DNA of 64,000 bases from a bacterium. Its GTDB lineage: Bacteria; Bacillota; Bacilli; Lactobacillales; Streptococcaceae. Within the stretch, counting starts at the first letter, position 1. Each line of letters opens with the position of its first letter. The stretch is from the NCBI GenBank assembly GCA_905221385.1, contig CAJNCV010000004.1:62001-126000 (forward strand), given 5' to 3'. Below the pieces are notes generated by a model. That model was given only the letters and a program-made list of their open reading frames with translations, did not search any database and was not told the DNA's origin. This document shows, piece by piece, positions 1 through 6,364 of this stretch. A program made the position numbers and the translations under genes.

Positions 1-44
1 TAGACTGCTGATCCGTCTTTTTTCGTGTGTTGTGTAATTTTCAT
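1..44 (-). CDS. Tyrosine-type integrase, N-terminus only (cut by window edge)
   Basis: The minus strand from base 44 reads an ATG followed by MKITQHTKKDGSAV, still open at the window edge. This opening (Lys-Ile-Thr-Gln, then a Lys-Lys-Asp-Gly turn) is typical of the SAM-like arm-binding N-terminus of integrases from streptococcal prophages and integrative elements. A strong ribosome site (AAAAGGAGTT) lies just upstream on the same strand. Only 14 residues are visible, so the call rests on N-terminal resemblance plus the neighbouring phage-type repressor and Abi protein. The catalytic domain and the attachment site would lie left of the window. Confidence 0.6.
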   Translation of the reverse strand, partial: MKITQHTKKDGSAV

Positions 45-322
45 GGTTTTAACTCCTTTTCCATCAGCAGGCAAGCAATTAGAAAAGGTTTTGAGTTTAT
101 ACCATGCGAGGAGCTACGAGAACTCCTCTATTTTCGATTTTAAGCAGTCAGACGGTAAATAATACCAGAGTATGAAACAAGGCGGATATGGGGAATAGAA
201 AAAGTGTATCAACTAAAAAGCTGATACACTTATTTTCTTGTTGTAACCCTGACCTATATAGAGATACAGGCATAGAGCAGTGTAACCCAAAAGGGTTTCT
301 TTTACGATTAAGAAATATAATA
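45..322. other. Intergenic region between integrase and Abi gene
   Basis: 278 bases with no convincing gene. It holds a 6-bp-stem hairpin at 108-128 (GAGGAG/CTCCTC) in the leader of the integrase, a perfect 10-bp inverted repeat at 202-231, and a smaller hairpin at 284-297 (AACCC/GGGTT). A short open frame on the plus strand here has no ribosome site and overlaps the Abi gene, so it is not called. The region could also host a small RNA belonging to the Abi system, but no clear promoter was found. Confidence 0.4.
195..231 (-). terminator. Probable terminator of the Abi gene
   Basis: Perfect 10-bp inverted repeat (AAGTGTATCA/TGATACACTT, arms 202-211 and 222-231). Read on the minus strand it is followed by TTTTTCT, as expected for intrinsic termination downstream of the Abi gene. 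Confidence 0.6.
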
Positions 323-1219
323 TCACTTTTTAGAAATTTTTACAAGTGTTTTAACAAAATTTATGTAGATTTCTACAATTTTCGGATTTTGTTTGTAGTA
401 ATCTTCATGTTTTTTAGCACGTTTTGCAATTTTGATAAATTCTTTAAAACGCTGTTTTCCTAGTGCTTTACTACAATATTCACGATGCAATACTACGAGG
501 GAAAATATATCATGTATTTTACGATATTTTATAATATCCCGAGAGATATTAAGCATAGAAGCAAGAGAAGTAATAGAACTTGAAGGGGATAGTGTTTGCT
601 CTAACACATCCACCAGTATAACATTGCTATGGGCGCAAGCATTACGAATATGGCGAGCATATTTCCCTAACTGCTTCGCTTTTTTTAGCCGTTTATTACT
701 TGGATATTTATCACAGTACATTTCAACCAAGTAGCATAGATTCCCAAAGTCCATGACTTCAATCAATACCCATATAGGGATATCATTTTTATGTTTGATA
801 TAAACGTTTTTTAGGTAATGATTTTTTGATAAAGCGTTTTTAGTATTTGTAAACCCTATAGGATTATAGACAGCATAATCCTTTACTATATCGTATCCAT
901 CAACTTTTGGATTTTTCGTTATAACATCCATTAGAGCAGTTTTGATACTATGTTCAACGTCCAGACAAATATCCATTAGGAAGTAACGTATCTGCATATC
1001 AATTACAGCCAGGTCAGCTAACGTCGCAAATTCTATATTATATTTACCATCTATTTTATTGAAAAGTTTTCGATAGCTCGATATTTTATAGTAGTAGTTC
1101 CGTGTTTGTAATATATCTTTGGCAGTGTTCTGATCAAAAATATTGAACAGAATACCATTTGCGACCATCTTATCTATCAATGCTTGGTAGCTTAAGAGTT
1201 GCTTTCTTTTATCGCTCAT
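323..1219 (-). CDS. AbiF/AbiD-like abortive infection protein (Abi_2 family, HEPN)
   Basis: 298 residues, the usual length of Abi_2 (AbiD/AbiF) abortive-infection proteins. Visible family marks are the PIWVLIEVMDFGNL block (residues 148-161) and, near residues 192-197, R-N-A-C-A-H, which fits the R-x4-H motif of HEPN ribonucleases. Such proteins are thought to act as cytoplasmic RNA-cleaving toxins that stop phage growth by killing or arresting the infected cell. The ATG at 1219 follows a good AAAGGAG site. The gene sits between the integrase and a DUF4177 gene on the same strand, in the lysogeny-module position where temperate elements carry defence cargo. AbiF-type proteins have been linked to the ancestry of Cas13 and to RNA antitoxins; whether an RNA partner exists here is not shown by sequence. 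Fold and activity are inferred from motifs. Confidence 0.85.
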   Translation of the reverse strand: MSDKRKQLLSYQALIDKMVANGILFNIFDQNTAKDILQTRNYYYKISSYRKLFNKIDGKYNIEFATLADLAVIDMQIRYFLMDICLDVEHSIKTALMDVITKNPKVDGYDIVKDYAVYNPIGFTNTKNALSKNHYLKNVYIKHKNDIPIWVLIEVMDFGNLCYLVEMYCDKYPSNKRLKKAKQLGKYARHIRNACAHSNVILVDVLEQTLSPSSSITSLASMLNISRDIIKYRKIHDIFSLVVLHREYCSKALGKQRFKEFIKIAKRAKKHEDYYKQNPKIVEIYINFVKTLVKISKK

Positions 1220-1305
1220 TATTCTCCTTTCTGTTAATCAATCCTTCAAATTCTCTCTATTTTCGCGCAAAGTAGCTGAAAATCAGGCTATATTGTATAA
1301 AGGTT

Positions 1306-1575
1306 TTAGATAATCTTCTCAAAAACCATTGTAGCCTGGATACGGTCACCACCGCCTAGTCCTTTGCTTCCACCATTGGCGGTTGTGATGGTATGCAGGC
1401 GATAACCTTTTGAAGCTTGTTTATTGATAACATCTTCTAATTCTGTAAGGTTTCCTGATCCAGTGCCGAAAAACTTTTCTTTCAACGTTACCTGGAGGAC
1501 AACATAGTGTAGTCCATTTACTCCAGATGCGGTAGAAAAACTACCTTCTTGTTTTACAGTGTCAAAAAATCCCAT
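1306..1575 (-). CDS. DUF4177 family small protein
   Basis: 89 residues with the DUF4177 pattern: a Tyr-Val-Val beta strand near residue 24, a helix with LEDVINKQASKGYRLH in the middle and a final strand ending in MVFEKI. The function of the family is unknown. The Gly/Ser-rich stretches (STASGVNG, GTGSG, GGSKGLGGG) are unusual and probably form loops. It lies between the repressor gene and the Abi gene on the same strand, with a ribosome site (AAGGAGTAACCCCC) ahead of the ATG at 1575, so it is probably co-transcribed with both. No role in defence can be claimed from sequence. Confidence 0.7.
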   Translation of the reverse strand: MGFFDTVKQEGSFSTASGVNGLHYVVLQVTLKEKFFGTGSGNLTELEDVINKQASKGYRLHTITTANGGSKGLGGGDRIQATMVFEKII

Positions 1576-1609
1576 GGGGGTTACTCCTTGTTATACATAT
1601 TTTTATTTG

Positions 1610-2188
1610 TTATTTATCTGACAACGATTTTAATAGGTTTAACACAATCTGTTTATCTTCTTCAGATAGAAAGATGAAGTTTACCAATAATTGAACCTCT
1701 TGAGGGTTTAATGTTCCAAGAGTAAATAGAAAATCATTAAGTTTTTGCTCGGCTTCATTAATAATCTTATCATCTGATAAGTATTCTTCTATGTCATGCT
1801 TGCTTAACTCATTAAAATTTGGAATGAGGTTTTTTAAAATTTCTTCACGATACCTATTTAGAAAATCTTCCCCTTTTAAAATGAATAGACTCTCAGTACC
1901 ATCAGCCATTTTTAATTCATAGTATGCTCTAAAAGCTTTAAAAAAAGCTTCATCTGAACCATCTTTTTGACTAAGTTCTTTTACTGCTTCAATAAAATTA
2001 TCTTCATAGCCTAAAAGATGACCAACACTTACCCCAAAGTAGTCAGCAAGCTGTCGGGCTTTGTCTGGTTTTATTTGGCTTTCTTCGTTTTCCCATTTTT
2101 GGTACCCTCTACGTGTCACGCCCATAGCTTTAGCGACATCCTCTTGTGTGTCGCCTTTTTTTTGTCTCAATTCTTTTAGTCTGTTCAT
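1610..2188 (-). CDS. Phage-type Xre/CI-like repressor
   Basis: 192 residues. Residues 1-60 are a canonical HTH_3/Xre domain (helix with LRQKKGDTQEDVAKAMGVT, then RRGYQKWENEE as recognition region, then KPDKARQLADYFGVSVGHLLGY). The rest is an acidic helical C-terminus without a recognisable LexA-type peptidase Ser/Lys pair, so induction by RecA-mediated self-cleavage is unlikely. The ATG at 2188 follows GAGG with 8-base spacing. The gene is transcribed away from a repeat-containing control region and a small Cro-like gene, the standard layout of a lysogeny switch. It probably represses both divergent promoters and keeps the element quiescent. Confidence 0.85.
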   Translation of the reverse strand: MNRLKELRQKKGDTQEDVAKAMGVTRRGYQKWENEESQIKPDKARQLADYFGVSVGHLLGYEDNFIEAVKELSQKDGSDEAFFKAFRAYYELKMADGTESLFILKGEDFLNRYREEILKNLIPNFNELSKHDIEEYLSDDKIINEAEQKLNDFLFTLGTLNPQEVQLLVNFIFLSEEDKQIVLNLLKSLSDK

Positions 2189-2207
2189 GCATATTACCTC
2201 ATTTTTA

Positions 2208-2318
2208 ATTATATCACAAAATAATAGAAAGCTAACAAAAAATTCACTTTTTATTATTTAACTATTGACAGCTAACAAAAAATATGCTATACCACAATCA
2301 AGCTAACAAATTATTAGC
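2208..2318. promoter_or_regulatory. Divergent lysogeny-switch control region with three operator repeats
   Basis: Leftward promoter: extended -10 (TATAAT on the minus strand, 2208-2213, preceded by TG). Rightward promoter: TTGACA at 2265-2270, 17-bp spacer, TATACC at 2288-2293. The sequence GCTAACAAAAAAT occurs at 2231-2243 and 2271-2283, and a third copy at 2302-2318 is a dyad (GCTAA...TTAGC). The second repeat fills the spacer of the rightward promoter and the first lies near the leftward -35. These are the likely binding sites of the repressor and the Cro-like protein. Binding itself is inferred. Confidence 0.75.
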
Positions 2319-2338
2319 AAAAGAAAGGGGGAACTTCA

Positions 2339-2524
2339 TTGCTTATTACCTCAACACAAGCAAAAGCGATTCGCCGAAAGCAGGCAGACAAGAAATTGAC
2401 TGCTAAGCAAGCAGGCGAGGAAATCGGAGTTACACAAGTTACCTATCGAAAAATTCGAGACGGTGGCGAAGTAAAGCCGAGCATTTACCCAAAGGCCATG
2501 CAGTGGCTTGCAGAAGACTATTAG
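2339..2524 (+). CDS. Small Cro-like helix-turn-helix protein
   Basis: 61 residues starting at TTG, preceded at proper distance by AAAGGGGG. Nearly the whole protein is one helix-turn-helix fold: basic helix RRKQADKKLTAKQAGEEIG, turn, VTQVTYRKIRDGGEVKPS, and a closing helix PKAMQWLAEDY. It is transcribed divergently from the repressor from a promoter embedded in shared operators, the position of Cro in temperate phages and small integrative elements. The early genes (replication, excisionase) that should follow are missing, so the protein may now have no target module. Confidence 0.75.
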   Translation: MLITSTQAKAIRRKQADKKLTAKQAGEEIGVTQVTYRKIRDGGEVKPSIYPKAMQWLAEDY

Positions 2525-2539
2525 AAAGGAGTAAAGTAA

Positions 2540-2656
2540 TCACTATATAGCTTACTGGATATTGATAAAACAGAGTATGACCGTCTCAAAAGTGAAATCC
2601 TACTAGATTTTGCTCGTAGTTATCGAGAAGGAGCATTATTGACATATTACGATTGA
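2540..2656 (+). pseudogene. Short decayed coding fragment after the Cro-like gene
   Basis: An open frame of 38 codons without a usual start codon, read from after a TAA at 2537 to the TGA ending at 2656. It encodes a protein-like sequence (LLDIDKTEYDRLKSEILLDF, then ARSYREGALLTYYD). A ribosome site (GAAAGGAG, 2524-2531) sits just ahead of it but is followed by no ATG in frame. It looks like the truncated remains of a small phage early gene. It could instead be a functional mini-ORF with a non-standard start, but nothing supports that. Confidence 0.35.
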
Positions 2657-2672
2657 AAACTACTGGTGGAAT

Positions 2673-2706
2673 AAAAAGCCCCTAGAAACAAATCTAAGGG
2701 CTTTTT
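2673..2706. terminator. Bidirectional intrinsic terminator
   Basis: AAAAAGCCC/GGGCTTTTT stem with an inner TAGA/TCTA extension and a short AACAAA loop. It overlaps the last codons of the following minus-strand gene and would stop transcripts from both directions. Confidence 0.75.
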
Positions 2707-2909
2707 GACTGCTCGGTTTTATCAGCAATTTTAACTTTTAAAATTTCATTTTCAAATAACCTCGTCCATCGTAAACCTGTTTTAACAGATAAAGCATCAT
2801 ACTCTTCATCAAAAGTATCCTTATCTTCAAAAAGACAAATTCCCTCAAAGGTCTGGTTATCAACGTCTGTAATCGTTACAACTTTATTGTTAAACTTTCT
2901 AAGTTTCAT
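2694..2909 (-). CDS. Small hypothetical protein, possible Sm/LSm-like beta fold
   Basis: 71 residues from the ATG at 2909, preferred over a GTG 9 codons upstream because AGGAAAA precedes the ATG at a usable distance. The sequence alternates strands (KKVVTITDVDNQTFEGICLF, a DKDTFDEEYDALSV segment, then a strand ending in EILKVKIAD), a pattern resembling LSm-type small barrels, but the resemblance is loose. No catalytic motif is visible. It lies between the element remnant and ctsR and follows a decayed minus-strand fragment. Whether it belongs to the element or to the host is unclear. Confidence 0.5.
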   Translation of the reverse strand: MKLRKFNNKVVTITDVDNQTFEGICLFEDKDTFDEEYDALSVKTGLRWTRLFENEILKVKIADKTEQSKSP

Positions 2910-2945
2910 TTTTTTATTTTCCTGATTTTGTAGCACTATAGTTTG

Positions 2946-3068
2946 TTATATTATTGGAATCCCCTTAACGTAAGCTTCCTTAACTTCTGCAAGAGTTATA
3001 GTATCATTATACTTCAATATTGGAGCTATTGCTAATGATTGAGAGAGTATTCTAGATATGCTATAATA
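2946..3068 (-). pseudogene. C-terminal remnant of a decayed gene
   Basis: The minus strand is open for 40 codons ending at TAA (2946-2948) and reads as protein-like sequence finishing with LKYNDTITLAEVKEAYVKG then IPII. There is no ATG or GTG, and upstream the frame is closed by a stop at 3069-3071. I read it as the 3' stub of a gene lost when the element decayed. It overlaps a plus-strand promoter, so it might also be coincidental. Confidence 0.3.
3039..3067 (+). promoter_or_regulatory. Strong sigma-A-type promoter for a short transcript
   Basis: TTGAGA (3039-3044), 17-bp spacer, perfect TATAAT (3062-3067). No gene follows; a terminator lies about 80 bases downstream. Confidence 0.65.
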
Positions 3069-3073
3069 TTACC

Positions 3074-3157
3074 AGGTAATAAAAAAGTACGTTTGACCGT
3101 GCTAGTTTCTTGCCTGCTGAACTCGTCAATATTACGCCCTTTTTAGGGCTCTTTTTT
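3074..3157 (+). ncRNA. Putative small RNA (about 85 nt)
   Basis: Between the promoter at 3039-3067 and an intrinsic terminator (GCCC/GGGC stem 3136-3149, then six T at 3152-3157) there is no open frame of note. The expected transcript has a hairpin AGTACG...CGTGCT near its 5' half (3087-3104) and a single-stranded middle rich in pyrimidines, then the terminator hairpin. This is the architecture of a trans-acting bacterial small RNA. I do not recognise it as tmRNA, RNase P, SRP, 6S or a known riboswitch; the CiaR direct repeat typical of pneumococcal csRNAs is absent. Its targets are unknown. Confidence 0.5.
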
Positions 3158-3326
3158 GTGGACTTTTTTAGGAACTTTCAAGAAAAACCAAGGCGTCCTA
3201 ATGCCTTAGTATTTTTAAAGAAAGTCAGTATTTTCAAGGGTTGAGCTCTAAAAATTTGACTTATAGAGTGTTAAATGATAGTATAGTCAAAGATAGTCAA
3301 GGTTCAAAGAAGGAGTTTGATTTACT
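3158..3326. other. ctsR upstream region
   Basis: Non-coding, 169 bases. Its right part holds the ctsR promoter and CtsR operator (separate entry). The left part (3160-3245) contains an imperfect repeat (CAAGGCGTCCTAATGCCTTAG) with no clear role. Confidence 0.5.
3256..3301 (+). promoter_or_regulatory. ctsR-clpC promoter with CtsR box
   Basis: TTGACT (3256-3261), 17-bp spacer, TAGTAT (3279-3284). Directly after the -10 lies AGTCAAA-GAT-AGTCAAG (3285-3301), matching the CtsR heptad repeat RGTCAAA-NAN-RGTCAAA with one mismatch. CtsR bound here would block initiation, giving autoregulation and heat induction of both genes. Confidence 0.85.
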
Positions 3327-3785
3327 ATGAGATTTAAAAATACATCAGATCACATCGAAGCCTATATCAAGGCGATTTTAGACCAGTCTGGTATCGTGGA
3401 ATTGCAGCGGAGCCAGTTGGCAGATACCTTTCAGGTTGTACCGAGCCAGATCAACTATGTCATCAAGACCCGCTTTACGGAAAGCAGAGGTTACTTAGTT
3501 GAGAGCAAGCGTGGTGGTGGAGGCTACATTCGCATAGGGCGTATTGAGTTTTCCAGTCATCATGAGATGCTCCGCGATTTGCTTTACTCGATTGGTGAGC
3601 GAGTTAGTCAGGAGATTTATGAGGATATTCTCCGGCTTTTGGTGGAGCAGGACTTGATGACCAAGCAAGAGATGACCTTGCTGACTTCTGTAGCAACAGA
3701 TCGTGTCCTAGGGGAAGAATCTTCAGTTGTCCGTGCCAATATGCTCCGACAGCTATTACAAGAGGTAGATAGAAAAGAGAAGTAA
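3327..3785 (+). CDS. ctsR: CtsR, repressor of class III heat-shock genes
   Basis: 152 residues, normal for CtsR. The N-terminal winged helix spans roughly residues 5-75 (SQLADTFQVVPSQINYVIKTRF as helix-turn-helix) with the beta-wing RGGGGYIRIGRI, whose glycine-rich tip is the heat-sensing element in the family. The C-terminal helices (VSQEIYEDILRLL...) form the dimer and ClpC/McsB contact region. CtsR represses clp genes at low temperature and is removed on heat or protein stress. The ATG follows AGAAGGAG. clpC starts one base after the ctsR stop, so the two are translationally coupled. Confidence 0.97.
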   Translation: MRFKNTSDHIEAYIKAILDQSGIVELQRSQLADTFQVVPSQINYVIKTRFTESRGYLVESKRGGGGYIRIGRIEFSSHHEMLRDLLYSIGERVSQEIYEDILRLLVEQDLMTKQEMTLLTSVATDRVLGEESSVVRANMLRQLLQEVDRKEK

Positions 3786-3786
3786 G

Positions 3787-6219
3787 ATGAACTATTCAAA
3801 AGCATTGAATGAATGTATCGAGAGTGCCTACATGGTTGCGAGCCATTTTGGAGCCCGTTATCTAGAGTCTTGGCATTTATTGATTGCCATGTCCAATCAC
3901 AGTTACAGTGTGGCAGGTGCGACTCTAAATGATTATCCATACGAGATGGACCGTTTAGAAGAGGTTGCGTTGGAACTGACTGAAACGGACTATAGCCAAG
4001 ATGAAACCTTTAGGGAATTGCCTTTTTCCCATCGTTTAGAGGTTCTCTTTGCAGAAGCAGAGTATGTGGCCTCAGTGGTCCATGCAAAGGTGCTAGGGAC
4101 AGAGCATGTCCTCTATGCGATTTTGCATGATGGTAATGCTTTGGCAACTCGCATCTTGGAGAGAGCAGGCTTCTCTTATGAAGACCAGAAAGATCAGGTC
4201 AGAATTGCTGCTCTTCGTCGCAATCTAGAAGAGCGTGCAGGATGGACAAGAGAAGATCTTAAGGCTTTGCGTCAACGTCATCGCACAGTAACTGACAAGC
4301 AAAATTCCATGGCCAATATGATGGGCATGCCTCAAGCTCAAAGTGGCGGTTTAGAGGATTATACTCATGACCTGACGGAGCAAGCGCGTTCTGGCAAGTT
4401 AGAGCCAGTTATCGGTCGAGACAAGGAAATCTCACGTATGATTCAAATCTTGAGCCGTAAAACCAAGAACAATCCTGTCTTGGTTGGGGATGCTGGTGTC
4501 GGGAAAACAGCTCTAGCACTTGGACTTGCTCAGCGTATTGCTAGTGGGGATGTGCCTGCGGAAATGGCCAAGATGCGTGTTCTAGAGCTTGATTTGATGA
4601 ATGTCGTTGCAGGGACACGTTTTCGTGGTGACTTTGAAGAGCGCATGAACAACATCATCAAGGATATCGAGGAGGATGGCAAAGTGATCCTCTTTATCGA
4701 TGAACTTCACACCATCATGGGTTCTGGTAGCGGTATTGACTCGACTCTGGATGCGGCCAATATCTTGAAGCCAGCCTTGGCTCGTGGAACTTTGAGAACG
4801 GTTGGTGCAACCACTCAGGAAGAATACCAAAAACACATCGAAAAGGACGCAGCTCTTTCTCGTCGTTTTGCAAAAGTGACGATTGAAGAGCCAAGTCTAG
4901 CTGACAGTATGACTATTTTGCAAGGTTTGAAGGCTACCTATGAGAAACACCACCGTGTACAAATTACAGATGAAGCCGTTGAAACAGCTGTCAAGATGGC
5001 TCATCGTTACTTGACCAGTCGTCACTTACCAGACTCTGCCATTGATCTTTTGGACGAAGCGGCAGCAACAGTGCAAAACAAATCCAAGCATGTGAAAGCA
5101 GACGAATCCGACTTGACTCCAGCTGACAAGGCTCTGATGGATGGCAAGTGGAAACAAGCTGCCCAGCTAATCGCAAAGGAGCAGGAAGTCCCTGTCTATA
5201 AAGACTTGGTGACAGAATCTGAAATTTTGACTACCTTGAGTCGCTTGTCAGGGATTCCAGTTCAAAAACTGACGCAGACTGACGCCAAGAAATACCTTAA
5301 TTTGGAAGCGGAACTACACAAACGTGTCATTGGTCAAGATAAAGCTGTTTCAAGTATTAGCCGTGCGATTCGTCGAAACCAGTCTGGTATTCGAAGTCAC
5401 AAGCGTCCGATTGGTTCCTTTATGTTCCTAGGACCGACGGGTGTCGGTAAGACCGAATTGGCAAAGGCTCTGGCAGAAGTTCTCTTTGATGACGAATCAG
5501 CCCTTATCCGCTTTGATATGAGTGAGTATATGGAGAAATTCGCAGCTAGCCGTCTCAATGGAGCACCTCCTGGCTATGTGGGCTACGAGGAAGGTGGGGA
5601 GTTGACCGAGAAGGTTCGCAACAAGCCATACTCCGTTCTCCTCTTTGATGAGGTAGAGAAGGCCCACCCAGATATCTTTAATGTCCTCTTGCAGGTTCTG
5701 GACGACGGTGTCTTGACAGATAGCAAGGGACGCAAGGTGGACTTTTCAAATACCATTATCATCATGACGTCAAACCTTGGTGCGACGGCTCTTCGTGATG
5801 ACAAGACTGTCGGCTTTGGGGCCAAGGACATTCGTTTTGACCAGGAAAATATGGAAAAACGAATCTTTGAAGAGCTGAAAAAAACTTATCGACCAGAGTT
5901 TATCAACCGTATTGATGAAAAGGTGGTCTTCCATAGCCTGGATAGCGAACACATGCAAGAAATTGTCAAGATTATGGTGAAACCATTGATTGCTAGCCTA
6001 TCAGAGAAAGGCATAGACTTGAAACTGCAAGCTTCAGCGTTGAAGTTACTAGCAAGCCAAGGATATGATCCAGAAATGGGAGCTCGTCCACTTCGCAGAA
6101 CACTGCAAACAGAAGTAGAGGACAAGTTGGCAGAACTCCTCCTCAAGGGAGAACTGGTAGCAGGAAGAACCCTCAAGATTGGTGTCAAAGCTGGTCAATT
6201 AAAATTTGATATTGCTTAA
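3787..6219 (+). CDS. clpC: ClpC, AAA+ unfoldase of the ClpCP protease
   Basis: 810 residues, the size of streptococcal ClpC. Domains in order: N-terminal double Clp-N repeat (about 1-145); AAA-1 with Walker A GDAGVGKT (234-241), Walker B VILFIDELH and an M-domain/linker; AAA-2 with Walker A GPTGVGKT (549-556), SVLLFDEVEK and sensor SNLGA; and the C-terminal small domain ending in LKFDIA. It unfolds damaged or tagged proteins and feeds them to ClpP, and acts as chaperone in stress tolerance. It is the second gene of the CtsR-controlled pair, beginning one base after ctsR. It is followed by an intrinsic terminator at 6227-6254. Confidence 0.97.
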   Translation: MNYSKALNECIESAYMVASHFGARYLESWHLLIAMSNHSYSVAGATLNDYPYEMDRLEEVALELTETDYSQDETFRELPFSHRLEVLFAEAEYVASVVHAKVLGTEHVLYAILHDGNALATRILERAGFSYEDQKDQVRIAALRRNLEERAGWTREDLKALRQRHRTVTDKQNSMANMMGMPQAQSGGLEDYTHDLTEQARSGKLEPVIGRDKEISRMIQILSRKTKNNPVLVGDAGVGKTALALGLAQRIASGDVPAEMAKMRVLELDLMNVVAGTRFRGDFEERMNNIIKDIEEDGKVILFIDELHTIMGSGSGIDSTLDAANILKPALARGTLRTVGATTQEEYQKHIEKDAALSRRFAKVTIEEPSLADSMTILQGLKATYEKHHRVQITDEAVETAVKMAHRYLTSRHLPDSAIDLLDEAAATVQNKSKHVKADESDLTPADKALMDGKWKQAAQLIAKEQEVPVYKDLVTESEILTTLSRLSGIPVQKLTQTDAKKYLNLEAELHKRVIGQDKAVSSISRAIRRNQSGIRSHKRPIGSFMFLGPTGVGKTELAKALAEVLFDDESALIRFDMSEYMEKFAASRLNGAPPGYVGYEEGGELTEKVRNKPYSVLLFDEVEKAHPDIFNVLLQVLDDGVLTDSKGRKVDFSNTIIIMTSNLGATALRDDKTVGFGAKDIRFDQENMEKRIFEELKKTYRPEFINRIDEKVVFHSLDSEHMQEIVKIMVKPLIASLSEKGIDLKLQASALKLLASQGYDPEMGARPLRRTLQTEVEDKLAELLLKGELVAGRTLKIGVKAGQLKFDIA

Positions 6220-6226
6220 AAATGGA

Positions 6227-6258
6227 GAATCAGGAGCAATCCTGATTCTTTTTTATCA
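6227..6258 (+). terminator. clpC terminator
   Basis: Stem GAATCAGGA/TCCTGATTC (6227-6248) with a GCAA loop followed by six T. Confidence 0.85.
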
Positions 6259-6286
6259 CCTTTTTATGAAAAATGATAAAAAACTA

Positions 6287-6337
6287 TTGACAAAATAAAA
6301 ATATAGTATATAATAAAAACATAGAAAATAAAAATAT
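6287..6337 (+). promoter_or_regulatory. Promoter of the NAD salvage operon with A/T direct repeat
   Basis: TTGACA (6287-6292), 16-bp spacer, TATAAT (6309-6314). The 13-mer AAAATAAAAATAT occurs twice, at 6292-6304 and 6325-6337, flanking the -10. Such flanking repeats could be operators for the NrtR-like protein encoded by the third gene or for NiaR. The regulator is inferred. Confidence 0.6.
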
Positions 6338-6364
6338 CAAAAATTATAAAAAGGTAAAACGTTT

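Noticed and set aside
188..734. Plus-strand open frames of 91 and 100 codons over the Abi gene end
   Set aside because: No ribosome site, overlap a well-supported minus-strand gene, and low-complexity Phe-rich translation.
2231..2318. Repeated GCTAACAAA units as a CRISPR-like array
   Set aside because: Only three short copies at unequal spacing, overlapping two promoters; they are operators.
63..3121. 12-base word CTTGCCTGCTGA near the integrase leader (minus) and in the putative small RNA (plus), considered as an attachment-site repeat
   Set aside because: A single 12-base match over this length is expected by chance and the flanks do not extend it.
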